Source of the DNA: Crocodylus rhombifer
Taxonomy: Eukaryota > Chordata > Crocodylia > Crocodylidae
DNA length: 64,000 nt
Assembly: GCA_038503035.1 (NCBI GenBank)
Contig: JAVSML010001154.1
Coordinates: forward strand, 248,513 to 312,512
Reading direction: 5' to 3'
Shown: positions 1-11,620 of the stretch, in pieces
Numbering within the stretch: position 1 is the first letter of the stretch
How the letters are laid out: each line of letters begins with the position of its first letter
Made by a program: the position numbers and the translations under genes
Notes under the pieces: model-generated
The model's input: the letters and a program-made list of their open reading frames with translations, nothing else
Told to the model about the DNA's origin: nothing
Databases searched by the model: none

Positions 1-1259
1 GATTCTCTCTGTTGGGCAAAACTATCCATAAGGATAAGGGAAAGTTTTAGTGCAGCCATTGTATTCAGTGCCAGGTAAGTAGATAAAAGCATCAGCAACA
101 GTTGTTTTTAAGATAGGGGCACATATACTGTTTTTCTACAAAAAGATTCAGAGGAAAGTCTCCTTAACAAGTCTAGTCATAAAGGATTTACAAGATGCCA
201 ACACATCCATTTCATACAATCCAAGAAACACTTAAATATTAGTTAGATAAGAATTCTAATAAAAATGCATGATGCTATAAAACTGTCCAATTGAAAGATA
301 CCTTTTCTTCTGAAAAAAAATGATACAGCAACATGGGAATAAAGCTGGAAAAGAACAGATACTTGTCTCATCATAATCAGATCTTCAAGATACTTTGTAA
401 TGTAGCTCCCATTCTATCCTGGTGTGTGTATACGTTTTGTGCAGAAATGTGGCATTTTTTGAGCACTCTACATACCCTGGCACTCCCCCTAAAGGCAAAC
501 GTGCAAAGCGACCCCATCTATAATCAAGTTGCTTCATCATCTGGAATTTTGATTCAAGTTTCCAAGCTGTAAGATCCACATATACAGAATATCTCAAATA
601 ATCAGTCTCAAGAAGGCTCTCCTCTGGATAGCTGTACTTATGGATCCCATTCTTGGCAAGTAAGCAGCAGGTAGCTTCTGAAGAAAGTGAGAACAGAGAG
701 ATGCTGCCAAGCCGGCACCCCTCTTATGTATCGGTATCCTAAGGATTGATGTAATTAGCTCCCTTTGTAACCACACTTATTGCCAAGATGATCTGCACTC
801 TATTAAAAATCTGGATACCAGAACTGATGCCACAACATAAGAACTAAAAGAATCAGCTATGCTCTGTTCTGAGTCACCGCCTTTTGGAATGAAAGGAAAT
901 GGAAGAAGTGCATGCATCAGATGACAGGACCATTCAAAGACAAAAGCATCAGGTATGAACACACTACATTCCTACACCCTTTGCCTCCAGCAAAGAGGCT
1001 GGGGCACATTTGCAAAGAGGTCAACTTGAGGAGCTTCCAACTTGTGTACAGCCTGGGACAAAACTAAGTATTTCAGAAATCACTTCTAACAATGACATCT
1101 TTTTTTGCTTAGCTGGTCTGCCAGATCATTGACTGACATCCGCTGGTAGGCAGAGTGCCACTAGATCAGCACAGAGTAAACTAAATCAATCTTGGTCTTC
1201 TCTCTATTCCTGTAAAACACTGAAGACATTGTCTATTAGAACTTGGATTATTATGTCAC
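1..1259. other. 5' flank of HOMER1, no gene recognised
   Basis: This AT-rich stretch lies upstream of the exon 1 island. I see no recognisable exon, no CpG richness and no clear repeat end. On the minus strand three short open frames follow one another (962-777, 776-594, 597-385) in different frames; I cannot match them to a family. They could be a decayed coding remnant or chance. The abrupt change to GC-rich sequence happens exactly at the assembly gap, so how close this flank really is to the promoter is unknown. Confidence 0.6.
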
Positions 1260-1269
1260 NNNNNNNNNN
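1260..1269. other. assembly gap (10 N)
   Basis: Ten consecutive N bases separate AT-rich flank from very GC-rich sequence that starts with repeated GGGCC units. A round run of ten is usually a placeholder of unknown true size. The core promoter and transcription start of HOMER1 may lie in the missing sequence. Confidence 0.97.
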
Positions 1270-1660
1270 CGGGCCGGGCCGGGCCCCACAGCGGACGGCG
1301 ACCGACGCAGAGGCCGCGACGCCTCTGGGCACCGGGGTTCGAGAGCAACTTCCGTGCAGCCTCCGGCGGGCACCATGGGGTAAGGGCGGCTTCCTTCGCT
1401 CCGCGGGTCCCTAGCGCCCGGGCGAGCCGGGCCCCGCTGCCTCCTGCCCCTGCTCGGCCGGCTCTCCTCCGCCGCTCGGCTGTCGCTCTCGCACGTGCGC
1501 GATGGGTGGCGGGAGGTCGCTGGCATGGCCGGCGGTCAGCAGCCGGGCAGGAGGGTGGGAAGAAAAGCGGCCCAGGTGGGCAGCCTTGCCTCTCCCGCTG
1601 GGGCTCCCAGCTGCCTTCCTGCTTTCCAGCTGGATTGGCAGGCACCACCTTCATCCAACT
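1270..1660 (+). promoter_or_regulatory. HOMER1: CpG island around HOMER1 exon 1
   Basis: The sequence is strongly GC- and CpG-rich from the gap to about 1530, then decays to ordinary intron by about 1700. It contains GGGCCGGGCC repeats next to the gap, the translation start at 1375 in a strong context (CACCATGG), and a palindromic E-box core CACGTG at 1492-1497 inside GCACGTGC, in the first part of intron 1. CpG islands at the first exon are usual for broadly expressed vertebrate genes, including neuronal scaffold genes. No TATA box is visible. The upstream part of the island is lost in the gap, so the transcription start cannot be placed. Confidence 0.75.
1375..1379 (+). CDS. HOMER1: HOMER1 exon 1, coding part (ATG GG)
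   Basis: The coding part of exon 1 is only five bases, ATGGG, followed at once by a consensus donor GTAAGG (1380-1385). Joined to exon 2, which begins G GAA CAG CCC, it reads Met-Gly-Glu-Gln-Pro, the exact start of vertebrate Homer1. The Kozak context (CACC before ATG, G after) is strong. The exon is too short for any open-frame search, and is placed from the exon 2 phase, the donor and the CpG island. The 5' UTR runs upstream into the assembly gap. In known Homer1 genes the first coding exon likewise carries just the first residues, which supports the call. Confidence 0.9.
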
Positions 1661-4600
1661 GCTTGGGTCCCTGTGCGAAGGTAGTGGAGGCATAACTGGG
1701 CACCTGGGGTGGCTTGCGGATGATTTTGCCCCCTCCCCTGTTTCCCCATTTGGCACCCTGGGGGGCCTGCCCCAGTCACTACAGTAGTGTAGCTGCAGCA
1801 GGGAATCTCTGTGAACAGCAACAGGCCTCTTACTCCCGTCGACTCTTTAGGATCAGTGCAGCTAAGACAGGGACCTGGCCATCTCCCTTAGGATACTTTT
1901 AAATCTAGGTAAATGTACTAAAGGCGGTTGTCTGAATTTCCTCAAAGAGACGAATTCTTGGAGAAGGTTGGCTTTTTGGTTCTAGTGCAGTATCAGAAAT
2001 CATCCAGCCTGACTTGTGGACCCTTGAGTGGGAGAACTATGCAACATCCTAAATATGTTTCTAGTCGCTTTCAGGGTATGGACAGATGAACCTCTTGAAC
2101 TCTGTCAAGGAAGAGGAGCACTTCCTGCTCTAGGGCACACCTCGGGTGCCCCGATAGAATTGTTCAGTCTGTTCCTGTAGCACTATAAATGATCTTAATT
2201 GCTGTAATTTTAACCCTGAAAGAGAAATGCAGATTAAAATTTTAAAATGGTTGTTACCACTCTTCCACTGTGTAAGTAGGCTAGTGTATAGCAGGCTACA
2301 TCTTAATATAGTTAATTGGATACAATACTTAATTTTCCAAAGTAACACTAGGTTAAGGTTTCATCTGTCTGCAGCTTCAGAGTTAAATGGTGGTTTGAAT
2401 TGTACATAGTTATGCTGATTAAACGAATTGAGATGGTAAGTCTCATTCCTCTTCTGTGTTCTTTGATATCAACTCTGTTTGTAAAAGTATGGTGTTTTCT
2501 GACATGATGCAGAGAACAATCCATGACAGAAGCCTACTTTTCATATTGACTGTTCTCTCCAGAAGTTCTTTCTTACAGCGGTAAGATAGGGTGACATTTT
2601 TCATAAATCTGTTAAGCTCTGAAATCACATGGTCTCTCTTGAAAAACTTTACCCTCACCAACCTGCAATCAAAGCAGCTCACAAAATGAGTTGAAACTGT
2701 CCAGGTTCTAGGCTAGTCTGGGAGTCTACTATTAAATGCAAGAGAAAAGCCACATAAAGGAATTTAAAAAAAACAAAATTCTCCTCTACTAGGTGGTGGT
2801 CCTTTTGAAAAGCCATCAGTTCAGGATACCTTCCTAGTGAATTAGTCAAAGGAAACAGCAATGTGGATGGACTGTGAGCAACATATAATAAAACGCACCG
2901 AATAAAAGTATAGCAAACTAAAAAGGACCATATTTTTAATTATTTTAGACAATGGCGATGTGGAAATGTGACTCTTGCCAGACTGCACAGCATCACAAAA
3001 ATGCAATTATGGTGAGTTCTAAAACACTAGCAAAAAGTCGCGTATTCTTAAGAGTGAGAGCAGTGAACTCAGTACTGAATGGCGATGTCCTTCAGTGTCT
3101 CATTCAGGTATTTGTGAACATGAAATTGGTATGCTCACTTGGAAGTGAAATTGTGTGTTGTCTCAAGGACTGTTGGAGGAGGATGCTAAAAGCTTCCAGT
3201 TATGTTAATGCTCTAACCCCTCTGGCTGCATATGGCATGGGAAGAACTAACCACATCTTTTAGTAGTACAACTTTTTTCTTAGACTGGCTGATATCTCTC
3301 TCTTTCCCCTTCTCCCCAAAAAGCCAAACGATTCTTCACTTTTGCAGCAGGCTACATACCTAAAAAGTGAAGTTCAAGCAAGCAGTAATGCATTACAAGA
3401 AGTGCCTACAAATTAGTAAATGATTGTGGGGTGCTTATAGAACATAGATGTCATAAGCATCTTTAAAGCTACATTAACTCAGGAATTTTTGCTTTCAGAG
3501 TGCTACTTATATCTACTCATCTTAATGGTTCTTCTAAGACCTTGGCTGGCTGGCTTAAACCAAATGTGAGTGGAAAATGTATTTTACATCCTTCAAATAG
3601 TAGCACAGAATATTAATGTACCTAAATATACAAATTTGAGTCAGCAGCAAAGTTTTTAACATTCTGTTCATAGTAATGAATTTCTCATCCATTTCCAGAG
3701 CAGTTTTAACAAAACAAAAGATGTCAAAACAGAGTATTCCACCATTTCAGAGAATGCGAAACTACGGATTCTGGTTTGGTGGTTTTGGTTAACAAGTACA
3801 AATGTATCTCTATCTCCACCCCCTTAGAAATTTTACCTACCACAAAGAAAAAGTAAAAAGTAGGGGGGGGGGTTGGCGTGATAAGTACTTAGATCTTATA
3901 GCAGAGTGGAACTCCAGCCACCCCTTCCCTCCCCCCCCAGCCCTATCGACTCTCCATATGACTAGCATCCATTGTGCTCTTTCCTTAGAATCGTATAGAA
4001 GTACATTAGATCTTGAAGGCTCGGATCCAAAACATTTATTCTCTCTACGTTTTTCCCTGTAAGCAAAAACAGCAGAAATATTGATGTATAATTGTAATTA
4101 TTAAAAACAAACAAACAAACCCCTACTTAACTGCTTTCTACCTCTTTTTCACTCCTTCCTGGCAAATATCAAAATGACTGAATGTGAGCAACATTCAGTA
4201 ACAATTCTGCTGCACCCACTCTTAAGAATAGGTCACTCTTTACAAGTGCTTAAGGCCATGTAGTAGTAGCCCTTCTAAAGAGATTTTGAAGGTCTTTTAG
4301 TGTTGCTGTGCAGTCTGGCAATTGTGTATGCACACTATTTCTTAAGTAGGGATACAGCAGATTATACCACTGCTTGTTTCCTAGCAGATTATTACACTGC
4401 TACTCCTAACATCTGTTATACTTCTTCCTTAAGCTACAGGAGAAGTAGGAAATTCCTCTTGAAGCTGAACCTTCCAAAGTCTAGCTTTAAGAGTGTGCTA
4501 CCAGGCTATTTGATACAGTGATATAGTTAGTATTTAACATGCATGGATGCGTATACTAAACTAAATGTTTAATTGGTTATGCAGGAGAACAGCACCTTTC

Positions 4601-6080
4601 ACTATCTCAGACTGAAAATACTAATTGCAATCCCGGGTTATTTCAATGTCTTATTTATTCCAAAGGTCAGCTAACAGTGCAAGGAATCTCACAGTAGGCA
4701 ATTCATGTGTAGTCCATCCAGAAGGAAAGCTGCTTCTTCCTTGTAACTAGACATTTTCATGGTCCCTGCTAATGTTGTTTAATTCTTTACTGGATCCTAC
4801 TAAGCTCTTGAACTCATCGCTACCAGACAGTGATGCCTTCAACAGGTTAATTGTGTGAAGTGTTCCATTTTTCAGGCTTAAACTTGTGCTTTTCAGTGTC
4901 AGTGAATATCTGTTTTGCCTTGTAACATGAGAGAGGGCAAACAGGAGTTCCTGGCTGCTTTTATATTAAAATGCTTCCTTTGTGTCTATCCTTCATGTCT
5001 CCTCTTACCCATTTTCTTGCTAAACAGATCCAGTATTTTCATTCTCTCTGCACAGGTGACTTCTGTGTCTTCAGTTACTGTCTTGTGATGTACTCCTTGT
5101 CACACAGTATTTGGAAGAAATGGAACTGAATTCAGTATTATAAATATTTATAAAAGAAGGATAAAGTATTACTTAACTGAAATTGTAGTATTCATCCAGT
5201 TTTTCTATCCCAGTTCCAGTGTTAATTGGTTCTTCTGTATGGGCAATGTGCCTTAAGGAAGACCTCTGTTCAGACTGCATAGTGATATCAGTCTATCTTT
5301 TGAGTCTTCACAATTTGCACTCAAGAATATATAGGGGTAATCAAAATTTGTTTGTTTGTTATATCACCTTTCACTCTTCAACAGGAAATTTTTGTTTGTT
5401 TGCTAGGTAGTCCCTGCAATCCCTGTAGCATAGTGATGGCAACTTTTGTTACTTACAATTTTTTTTTTTAAAAATTTGACTATTTACCTTCTCTTTTCTG
5501 ATCACTGATAAATATATTTAATACTGGTTGTGGTATAGTGTGCACAAAGCTGTTTAACTGTCATGTTAATATTATTGCTGTTATGATTCTGCTTTGAAGG
5601 ATTAGATCCTAGTTTGCCTGTTTTTCCTCTCTCCTTCCCCTTCCCTCCATAATTAGCTGTCTTAACAGTGTTTTCTGCAGGACTCTGGCATGCATCTTGA
5701 AAATCCAGAGAGATTATTTTTTGCAGTTTGCCTCTCCTCCACCCTGGCTCAGGCAGGCTTTTTCTTAACCTGCCAGTTTGTTATATCACATAAATTACAA
5801 AAACATTCACATTAGCCGTTTCAGTCACTTTACATGGTGCTGTGAATTACTGCCTTATTGATCTTGTAAAAAAAAAAATGGTTACAATGCCACACCTCAG
5901 GTCTTCTCATAAGAGTGGACTTAAATGTGCATATCTGCATGTGCCAGCACCTTTTTCTAATTGCTGGAAATGGCCCACTTAGGGCAAGGTTTGTGATAAG
6001 CTAGAGAATATTCCTGGAGGTTGTTCATCATGTGTTTATTCCATAGTTTCTGTTTTGTTTTGCGTCTCTAAGAATTTGAA
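1661..6080. other. intron 1, no recognised gene or repeat
   Basis: This is ordinary AT-rich intron sequence. The only low-complexity items I noted are a G run near 3865, a C run near 3935 and an (AAAC)n stretch near 4107-4121. Open frames here are short and overlap on both strands, with no family resemblance. Confidence 0.6.
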
Positions 6081-6220
6081 GTGCATACTTAAGGGCATAG
6101 GCAGACAACGTTCTTTGGGTAAATGTGACATCTTTTATTAGATCAACTAGATCATTAGAGAAATTGTTCTTTGCAAGCTTCTGGGCACAAACCCCTCTTC
6201 AGACATGGAGAGAATCTACT
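6080..6220 (+). repeat. unnamed interspersed repeat, copy 1
   Basis: The stretch containing GTGACATCTTTTATTAGATC, then a TTTGCAAGCTTCTGGGCACA-like segment and a CCTCTTCAG segment matches a second copy at 41195-41320 in the same order and orientation. This motif order is widespread in reptile genomes as I recall it, but I cannot name the family with confidence. Its ends are not clear. Confidence 0.5.
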
Positions 6221-8189
6221 GGTGCGTGTGTGCTTTCCTGTGTGGAACAGAAGCCAATATGCAGGTGGGCATATGTGACTGCTGGATGAATGCCTATTAC
6301 TGTCTGTATTTGACTAGTCCAGAAATAATACTTTATTTTTTTTTTTAATCGGAGATCTCTAACACTCCATTTTAGCAAGCATGTTAGGTGTAACTTTTCT
6401 TTTTTAAATAGTCATCTATAAAAAAGAAGGTTTTCTTTTGGTTATTTCCGCCCCCCCCCCCAACCTTTCATAATTAATCTAACTGGCAAATCACTACACT
6501 ACTGTCTAAACGTATAATCCCTTGTCCCTAAAAAAGCCTCTTAAATTTACCAGCAAACTTCAGATGGGCGTTATGAAGAGCTGCTTCTGTCTGAGTGCAT
6601 CTGTGCTATATGCTATACAACTTAAACTTCCTCAGAGGGATTTGTACAACAATCTACCTGTAACCTATTCCTGCATATTGCTTTTTTAGAAGCATTCTTC
6701 CTTGAACCTTTTTGTAAGTATTGCATCTATCCTTGATACCTCTAGATACAAACAGCACTAACAGAATAACAAATAAGCTCTCACTTATCACAGCCAATTA
6801 AAATGCAGTGTCCCTTCCTGAGTACCACCTCCAACTGAAAGATTTTGCCCTGGTTTGCTTCTGGTGGCCCTAGTGAGCTAGATTCAGGAACCCTCTCCGT
6901 CTTCTGTGCCATTTGAGTTCCTCTGAAATAATGGAGTTATTGCAAAGGCAAGAGTTGAAAGGGTGGAGCTTTCTGACAGTGTGTTCATGATCTTGGGGAC
7001 TGCTGAAGCATAGGGGGATCTAAAGGACAAAATGCATTGCTTACCTGGCTGTAATTCCTTTTCCATGATTACTTAAATGTATCCTTTCCTTTGGAAGGGG
7101 GTGGAGTGTGGTTAAAAAGCAGATCAGCATTTCTTAGTACGGAAGTTGGATCCATGTAGTTCACTAAAGACCCCAAATAAGTGAAATATAAATAGCTAGA
7201 AAAATGAAGTCCAGTTTGTTTTATAACAACAAGATGGCCCTCTACCACTACCTTTGGCAGTAGTGTGTGCAGACCTGTACTATGCTTAAATTTTTCTGTC
7301 ATAGGTGGATTTTTTTTGACTGAAAAAGGCACAAGAAACCTAAAGCAGCTCTTGCTACCTTTCAACACAGGCATGCAGGATTTTGGCTTAAGCCATTTTG
7401 TTTGTTTTTCCATTCCTGCTACCCAATGAAATCTTAAGGATGATGCAGGTAGAGGCATCAGGAGTTCCTCTAGTTAGCCTTTGTACTGGTGTTAAATATA
7501 TTAGTTCACAAGTCTTAAACTCATTTTTTTTATAAATGTTTTTTTCTTCAAACTGCTATAGATAAATGGTACAAAAACTGTAGAGAACAGCTCTCAAGGT
7601 GAAGTCCTACTCTGTTAATGAGTGTCCAGCCCTTTTTGCTTCCTTGGGACTAAGATTTCACCCTAAATGTCTGTCTCAAGACAAATATGCATGGCTTTAA
7701 AATAATATTTTTGAGAAATATATATTACACAACATAAATATTTTAATGGAAATTTGGCTAAGATGATAGCCATACCACTTTTGAATATGATACACAACAT
7801 ATTGTGAATGTTGGCTGTCTTTGTCTTAAATGATATAATTACTACAGGTTCTTTTAAATACCTTTATTTTAAAATTTACTTGTTGCAGTCATACTAATGG
7901 GACTACTAGTAGAGAGTGGTTCTGCTTCTAATACAAGGAAAACCTTTTTTTTTCTTTGGGGGGGGGGAAAAAAAACAAAACAAAAATAGAGCTATGAAGT
8001 CTAGGAGTTGGAAACTAGTGCAGCACCCTTGAGTTGAGAAGTTGAGTTTGTGTTTTAGTATTCTTAAAAGTTTGCAGGGGTGCACTTTTCTCTTTCTTGG
8101 AGGAGGGGGGAGGTTTTTTTCCATCCAGTCTCCTCTCAGTGGTATGACTGACTTAGGTAACATAGGAAAATCCTATTTTCCTAAACTTG
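6221..8189. other. intron 1, no recognised gene
   Basis: Nothing nameable was seen. There is a C run at 6451-6461, a T run near 7308 and a G run near 7960. A 129-codon minus-strand frame (7458-7069) shows no motif or family resemblance and is probably chance. Confidence 0.55.
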
Positions 8190-8280
8190 TTTCTAACTGG
8201 GACTGTGTGAAGCTTTGGTCACTGATTTCGATTTGGCAGCTGAATCTCCGAAATTCGAAACAAATCAGGAGACTCTTTAA

Positions 8281-8304
8281 TCTCTCCAAATCGATTTGGA
8301 GAGA
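8281..8304. repeat. perfect 24-bp palindrome inside hAT copy 1
   Basis: The segment reads the same on both strands, centred on ATCGAT and starting TCTCTCCAAA. It lies in the left subterminal part of the element. The other copy has a similar but interrupted arrangement near 23218-23265. Confidence 0.9.
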
Positions 8305-8471
8305 TTTGATGATTCACTGGAGAAACGTTTTGAGCTTTAAATGTTGTGTGTTTTTTTTTTTTTGTTTTTTTTTTTCTGTGTATCCCAAGGTACCAGGTGG
8401 CTCATGAACACGGAGATGGTGGGGCGATGGAGTGTCCCGTTGGGGGTGGGAATCCCCAGCGTGCTCGGCAG

Positions 8472-8519
8472 CAGACCCAGAAGTGGACCAGAAGCACTTC
8501 CGGTCCACTTCTGGGTCTG
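8472..8519. repeat. hairpin with 18-bp perfect arms inside hAT copy 1
   Basis: Arms 8472-8489 (starting CAGACCCAGAAG) and 8502-8519 are exact reverse complements with a 12-base loop; the loop itself contains GAAG and CTTC and could pair further. A diverged second unit of the same motif follows near 8661-8710. Copy 2 of the element has the equivalent hairpin at 23406-23444. Confidence 0.9.
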
Positions 8520-8959
8520 ATAGGGGGTGTGCAGGGGACCCCCCCCCACTCCCCAGCTGGGCAACTGGTGCCTCCTGGGTCTGGAGGGGGCACCTGGGGT
8601 CCCCCCACAGCCAATCACTGAGCTGGGGGGATCATGGGGAGGGGGGTCCTCAAGTGCTTGGCAGCAGACCCTCAAGTGGACCGTAAGTACTTCAGGGCCA
8701 CTTCCGAGTCCACTGCCAAATATGCGGGGAGGCCCCCCTATGCTCCTGTGGGATGCTCCATCTGCCCCACCATCTCAGCATTCACGAGCTACGCCTGGCA
8801 CCTCAAGGTATGTAGAAAAAACCTATAAAGCTGTGTCTGTGGCTGAATTGCTGATTTCTTTGAATCAAATCTTCAGGTTTGGATTTGGCCGACTCTAATC
8901 GGGACAGTGATCCAAATCCAAATTGAATATGGCTCACTTTGCATACCCCTAGTTCTGAC

Positions 8960-9354
8960 TTTCCTCAGAATTCACTTTGGTTGCTGGATGATCTCTGGAT
9001 TCTGTATCTGGTGGTTTGTTTTTTAAGGGCGCCCCCCCCCCCCCCCCCCCCCCCTCCCTTACATCTCTTTCAAACATTCATTTAACTGCTTCTCTAATTG
9101 TGATTTGGTTAGCATCTTCAGGTATGAAGCTCTACTGGTTGTCTTGGAAAGATGACTTGTAGCAAAGTAGTCCTGGAAGAAATTGAGATCTAGAATCACA
9201 GTCCTTTTTCCACCTCTTCCTTCACCTACTTGCTTTATGAAGTTGTGAGTTTAATGCAGTCTCCATGTGTATGACACATGCCCCATCCTATACCTGGCCA
9301 ACTTACAACCATTGGTTTCTGTTTCTACAGTGTGCTCTAATTTCATTGAGTTAG
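8960..9354. other. intron 1 spacer with C homopolymer
   Basis: A run of 23 C bases occupies 9032-9054; its length is likely to vary between individuals and assemblies. Otherwise nothing is recognised. Confidence 0.7.
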
Positions 9355-9357
9355 TCA

Positions 9358-10985
9358 TTTAGAAAACTATGGTTGGAAGGGACCTCAGAAGGTCATCTAG
9401 TCCACCCCCTGCTCAAAGCTGGACTACCCCCAACTATATCATCCTAACCAAGGCTTGGTCTGGCTAGGTCTTAAAAACCTGCAAGGATGGAGTTTTTACA
9501 ACCTCTCTGGATAACTTGTTCCAGTGCCTTACTACCCTACTCATGAGACAACTTTTTCCTAATATCTAACCTATACTTCCCTTTCTGCAACTTTAGACCA
9601 TTGCTCCTTGTTCTCTCTGCCACAACTAAGAACAGTCTAACTACATCCTCTTTAGAGCTGCCCTTCAGGTGGCTGAAAGCTGCAATTAAATCCCCTCCTC
9701 GGTCTTCTCTTCTCCAAACTAAATAAGGCTAGTTCCCTCAGCCTTTCCTCAGAAGTCATCATCCTCAGTCCCCTAACAATTTTTGTTGCCCTCTACTGGA
9801 GACTCTCCAACTTGTCCACATCCTTTCAATAGTTGAGGGGGGAGGTCTTAAAACTGGACAGTACTTCAGATGTGGCCTCACCAGTGCCAAATAGAGGGGA
9901 AAATCACTTGCCTCAGTCTGCTGGCAAGACTCTTACTAATGCAGCCTAGTATGCTGTTGGCTTTCTTTGCAACAAGGACACCCTGTTGGCTTGTATTCAG
10001 CTCACTGTCCACTATAATCCACAGGTCCTCTTCTGGAGAGCTGCTGCTTAGCCTGTTAGTCCCCAGCCTGGTACATGGGATTGTGCTATCCTAAGTGCCG
10101 GACTCTGCCCTTTTATTGAACCTTGTGAGATTTCTTTTGATCTAATTCATTGAGGTCACTCTGAATCCTAACCCTACTTTCCAGCGTATCTGCTACTCTC
10201 CCCAGCTTGGTGTCGCGTACAATGCTGAGGATGCACTCCATCCCATTTTCTAGGTAATCGATGAAGATATTGAACAAAACTGGATCTAAGACTAACCTTT
10301 GGGGCACTTCATGTGTTACCCACTGCTAACTAGACATTGAGCTGTTGATTTCTACGCTTTGAGCCTGATGATCCAGCCAGTTTTCTATTCACCCTGCAAT
10401 CTATTCATCCAAGTTGGACTTCCTAAGATTGCTTGCAAGAATGTTGTGGGAGACCTGGATCAAAAGCATTGCTGAAGTCAAGGTATGTCACATCCACTGC
10501 TCTCCCTGCATCCTTCTTCCCTTTCTTAAAGATGAACACTATAATTTGCCTGTTTACAATCATCTGGGACCTCTCGGAATGGCCAGTAGCTCTGCATTTG
10601 GATTGGTCAACTCCTTTAATTTTTCTGTGGACTCGTACACATTTAATAGTCTCTAACCTGTTCTTTTGCCACTGTTGGCTGCTCGCTTCCTCCCCACACT
10701 GTGCTACCAGGTGCAGTAGTCTGGAAGCTGACCTTGCCAGCGAAGACCTGAAGTGAAAAAGGCACAGAGTACTTGAGCCTTTTCTGCATAATCTGTCTCT
10801 AGGTTGCCTCCCACAAAACTAAAACAAATATTATGGGGAAAATAATTCCCAATTCCTCTAGTGCAAATTTGCACTGAATTGCAAACAGCCATTTGCTTTC
10901 AATGCTTTTATTATCCTTTCAATTTCAGTATTTTTCTGAAATATTTCATCATATCATTTTCAATGTCCTCATCATTGTACACCTG
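9358..10985 (-). mobile_element. CR1 LINE, 5'-truncated, old copy
   Basis: Read on the minus strand, the 3' end is the typical CR1 tail (complement of GGTTGGAAGGGACCTCAGAA and the CTAGTCCACCCCCTGCTC segment, 9370-9412). Upstream of it are decayed reverse-transcriptase codons: the minus frame 10307-10113 includes VLFNIFIDYLENGMECILS, the RT segment around the usual FADD motif, with the catalytic Asp pair not preserved. Many stops and shifts make it inactive. The 5' limit near 10985 is uncertain. It belongs to a different, older subfamily than the copy at 38618-41068. Confidence 0.85.
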
Positions 10986-11617
10986 TCCTAAAGATTCTCT
11001 TACCTAAATGGTACAGATATAGGATACACTTTGTATATACTATATTCTAGGTAAACCAAGCACTGCTATACATCCATATACAACATTTTACTACACTGTT
11101 TTAGGTGACTTGGTGTTCAGTGCTTCATGGAGGTGAGTTGAAAGAAGAGATTTCAATGAAAAAAGTGGTTGCCTTGTCCCCCAGGGCCAGAAAGTTGTTC
11201 ACGTGGAATGAAAAATTTGTACCAGGGTCAAAGGATAAAGGGTATTTCGATAGCTATTTAAATGTAGTAACAACTTAGTTTTAACTTGGTTACTGGGGAG
11301 AGTTCATTAGGTCTATCTTGGCAGGCTGATGTAAAAGTTTATATGAAGTTGCCAGCTAAAGTGTACTAATCTAGCTGGGTTGTGGACCTTGATGATGATG
11401 ATGATTTTTAAGTAGAGCCTATGGAGAGAAATGAGTGGGCTGGATAGCAAGGCTTTGTACATTCAGAGTTCTGAGTAGGTGCATAGCTTGTAAGGCAGGG
11501 AAAACATTAAATGTTATAAAAATCTTGAACCACTGTTGCATCAGAACCCAGATCATTGATAGTGGTCATCTGTGTGACCAGTGGTTTTTAGCCCGTCTCC
11601 TCCTCAGATTCTGCCAC
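10986..11617. other. intron 1, nothing recognised
   Basis: AT-rich sequence with a short (GAT)n stretch at about 11391-11406. No gene or repeat end was identified. Confidence 0.55.
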
Positions 11618-11620
11618 TTT

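Larger units (their letters stand above)
8198..8951 (+). mobile_element. non-autonomous hAT element, family 1, copy 1
   Basis: The left end reads TGGGACTGTGTGAAGC. The right end read from the other strand is TAGGGGTATGCAAAG, so the ends form an imperfect terminal inverted repeat of hAT type. Flanks TTTCTAAC (8190-8197) and GTTCTGAC (8952-8959) look like an aged 8-bp target duplication (6 of 8 match). A related 752-bp copy lies at 23145. AT-rich ends rich in AAATC and GATTTG motifs surround a GC-rich core; the core contains hairpins (8472-8519) and a perfect 24-bp palindrome lies at 8281-8304. Open frames across the core sit on both strands at once and are compositional, and there is no transposase. 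Confidence 0.8.

Noticed and set aside
1229..1756. Open frames of up to 166 codons across and beside the gap
   Set aside because: They run through N bases or lie on both strands of a CpG island; the true start is the ATG at 1375, set by the exon 2 phase and donor.
8314..8898. Multiple overlapping frames near 8.3-8.9 kb
   Set aside because: They fall within a non-autonomous hAT element and cover both strands at once; no transposase motifs.
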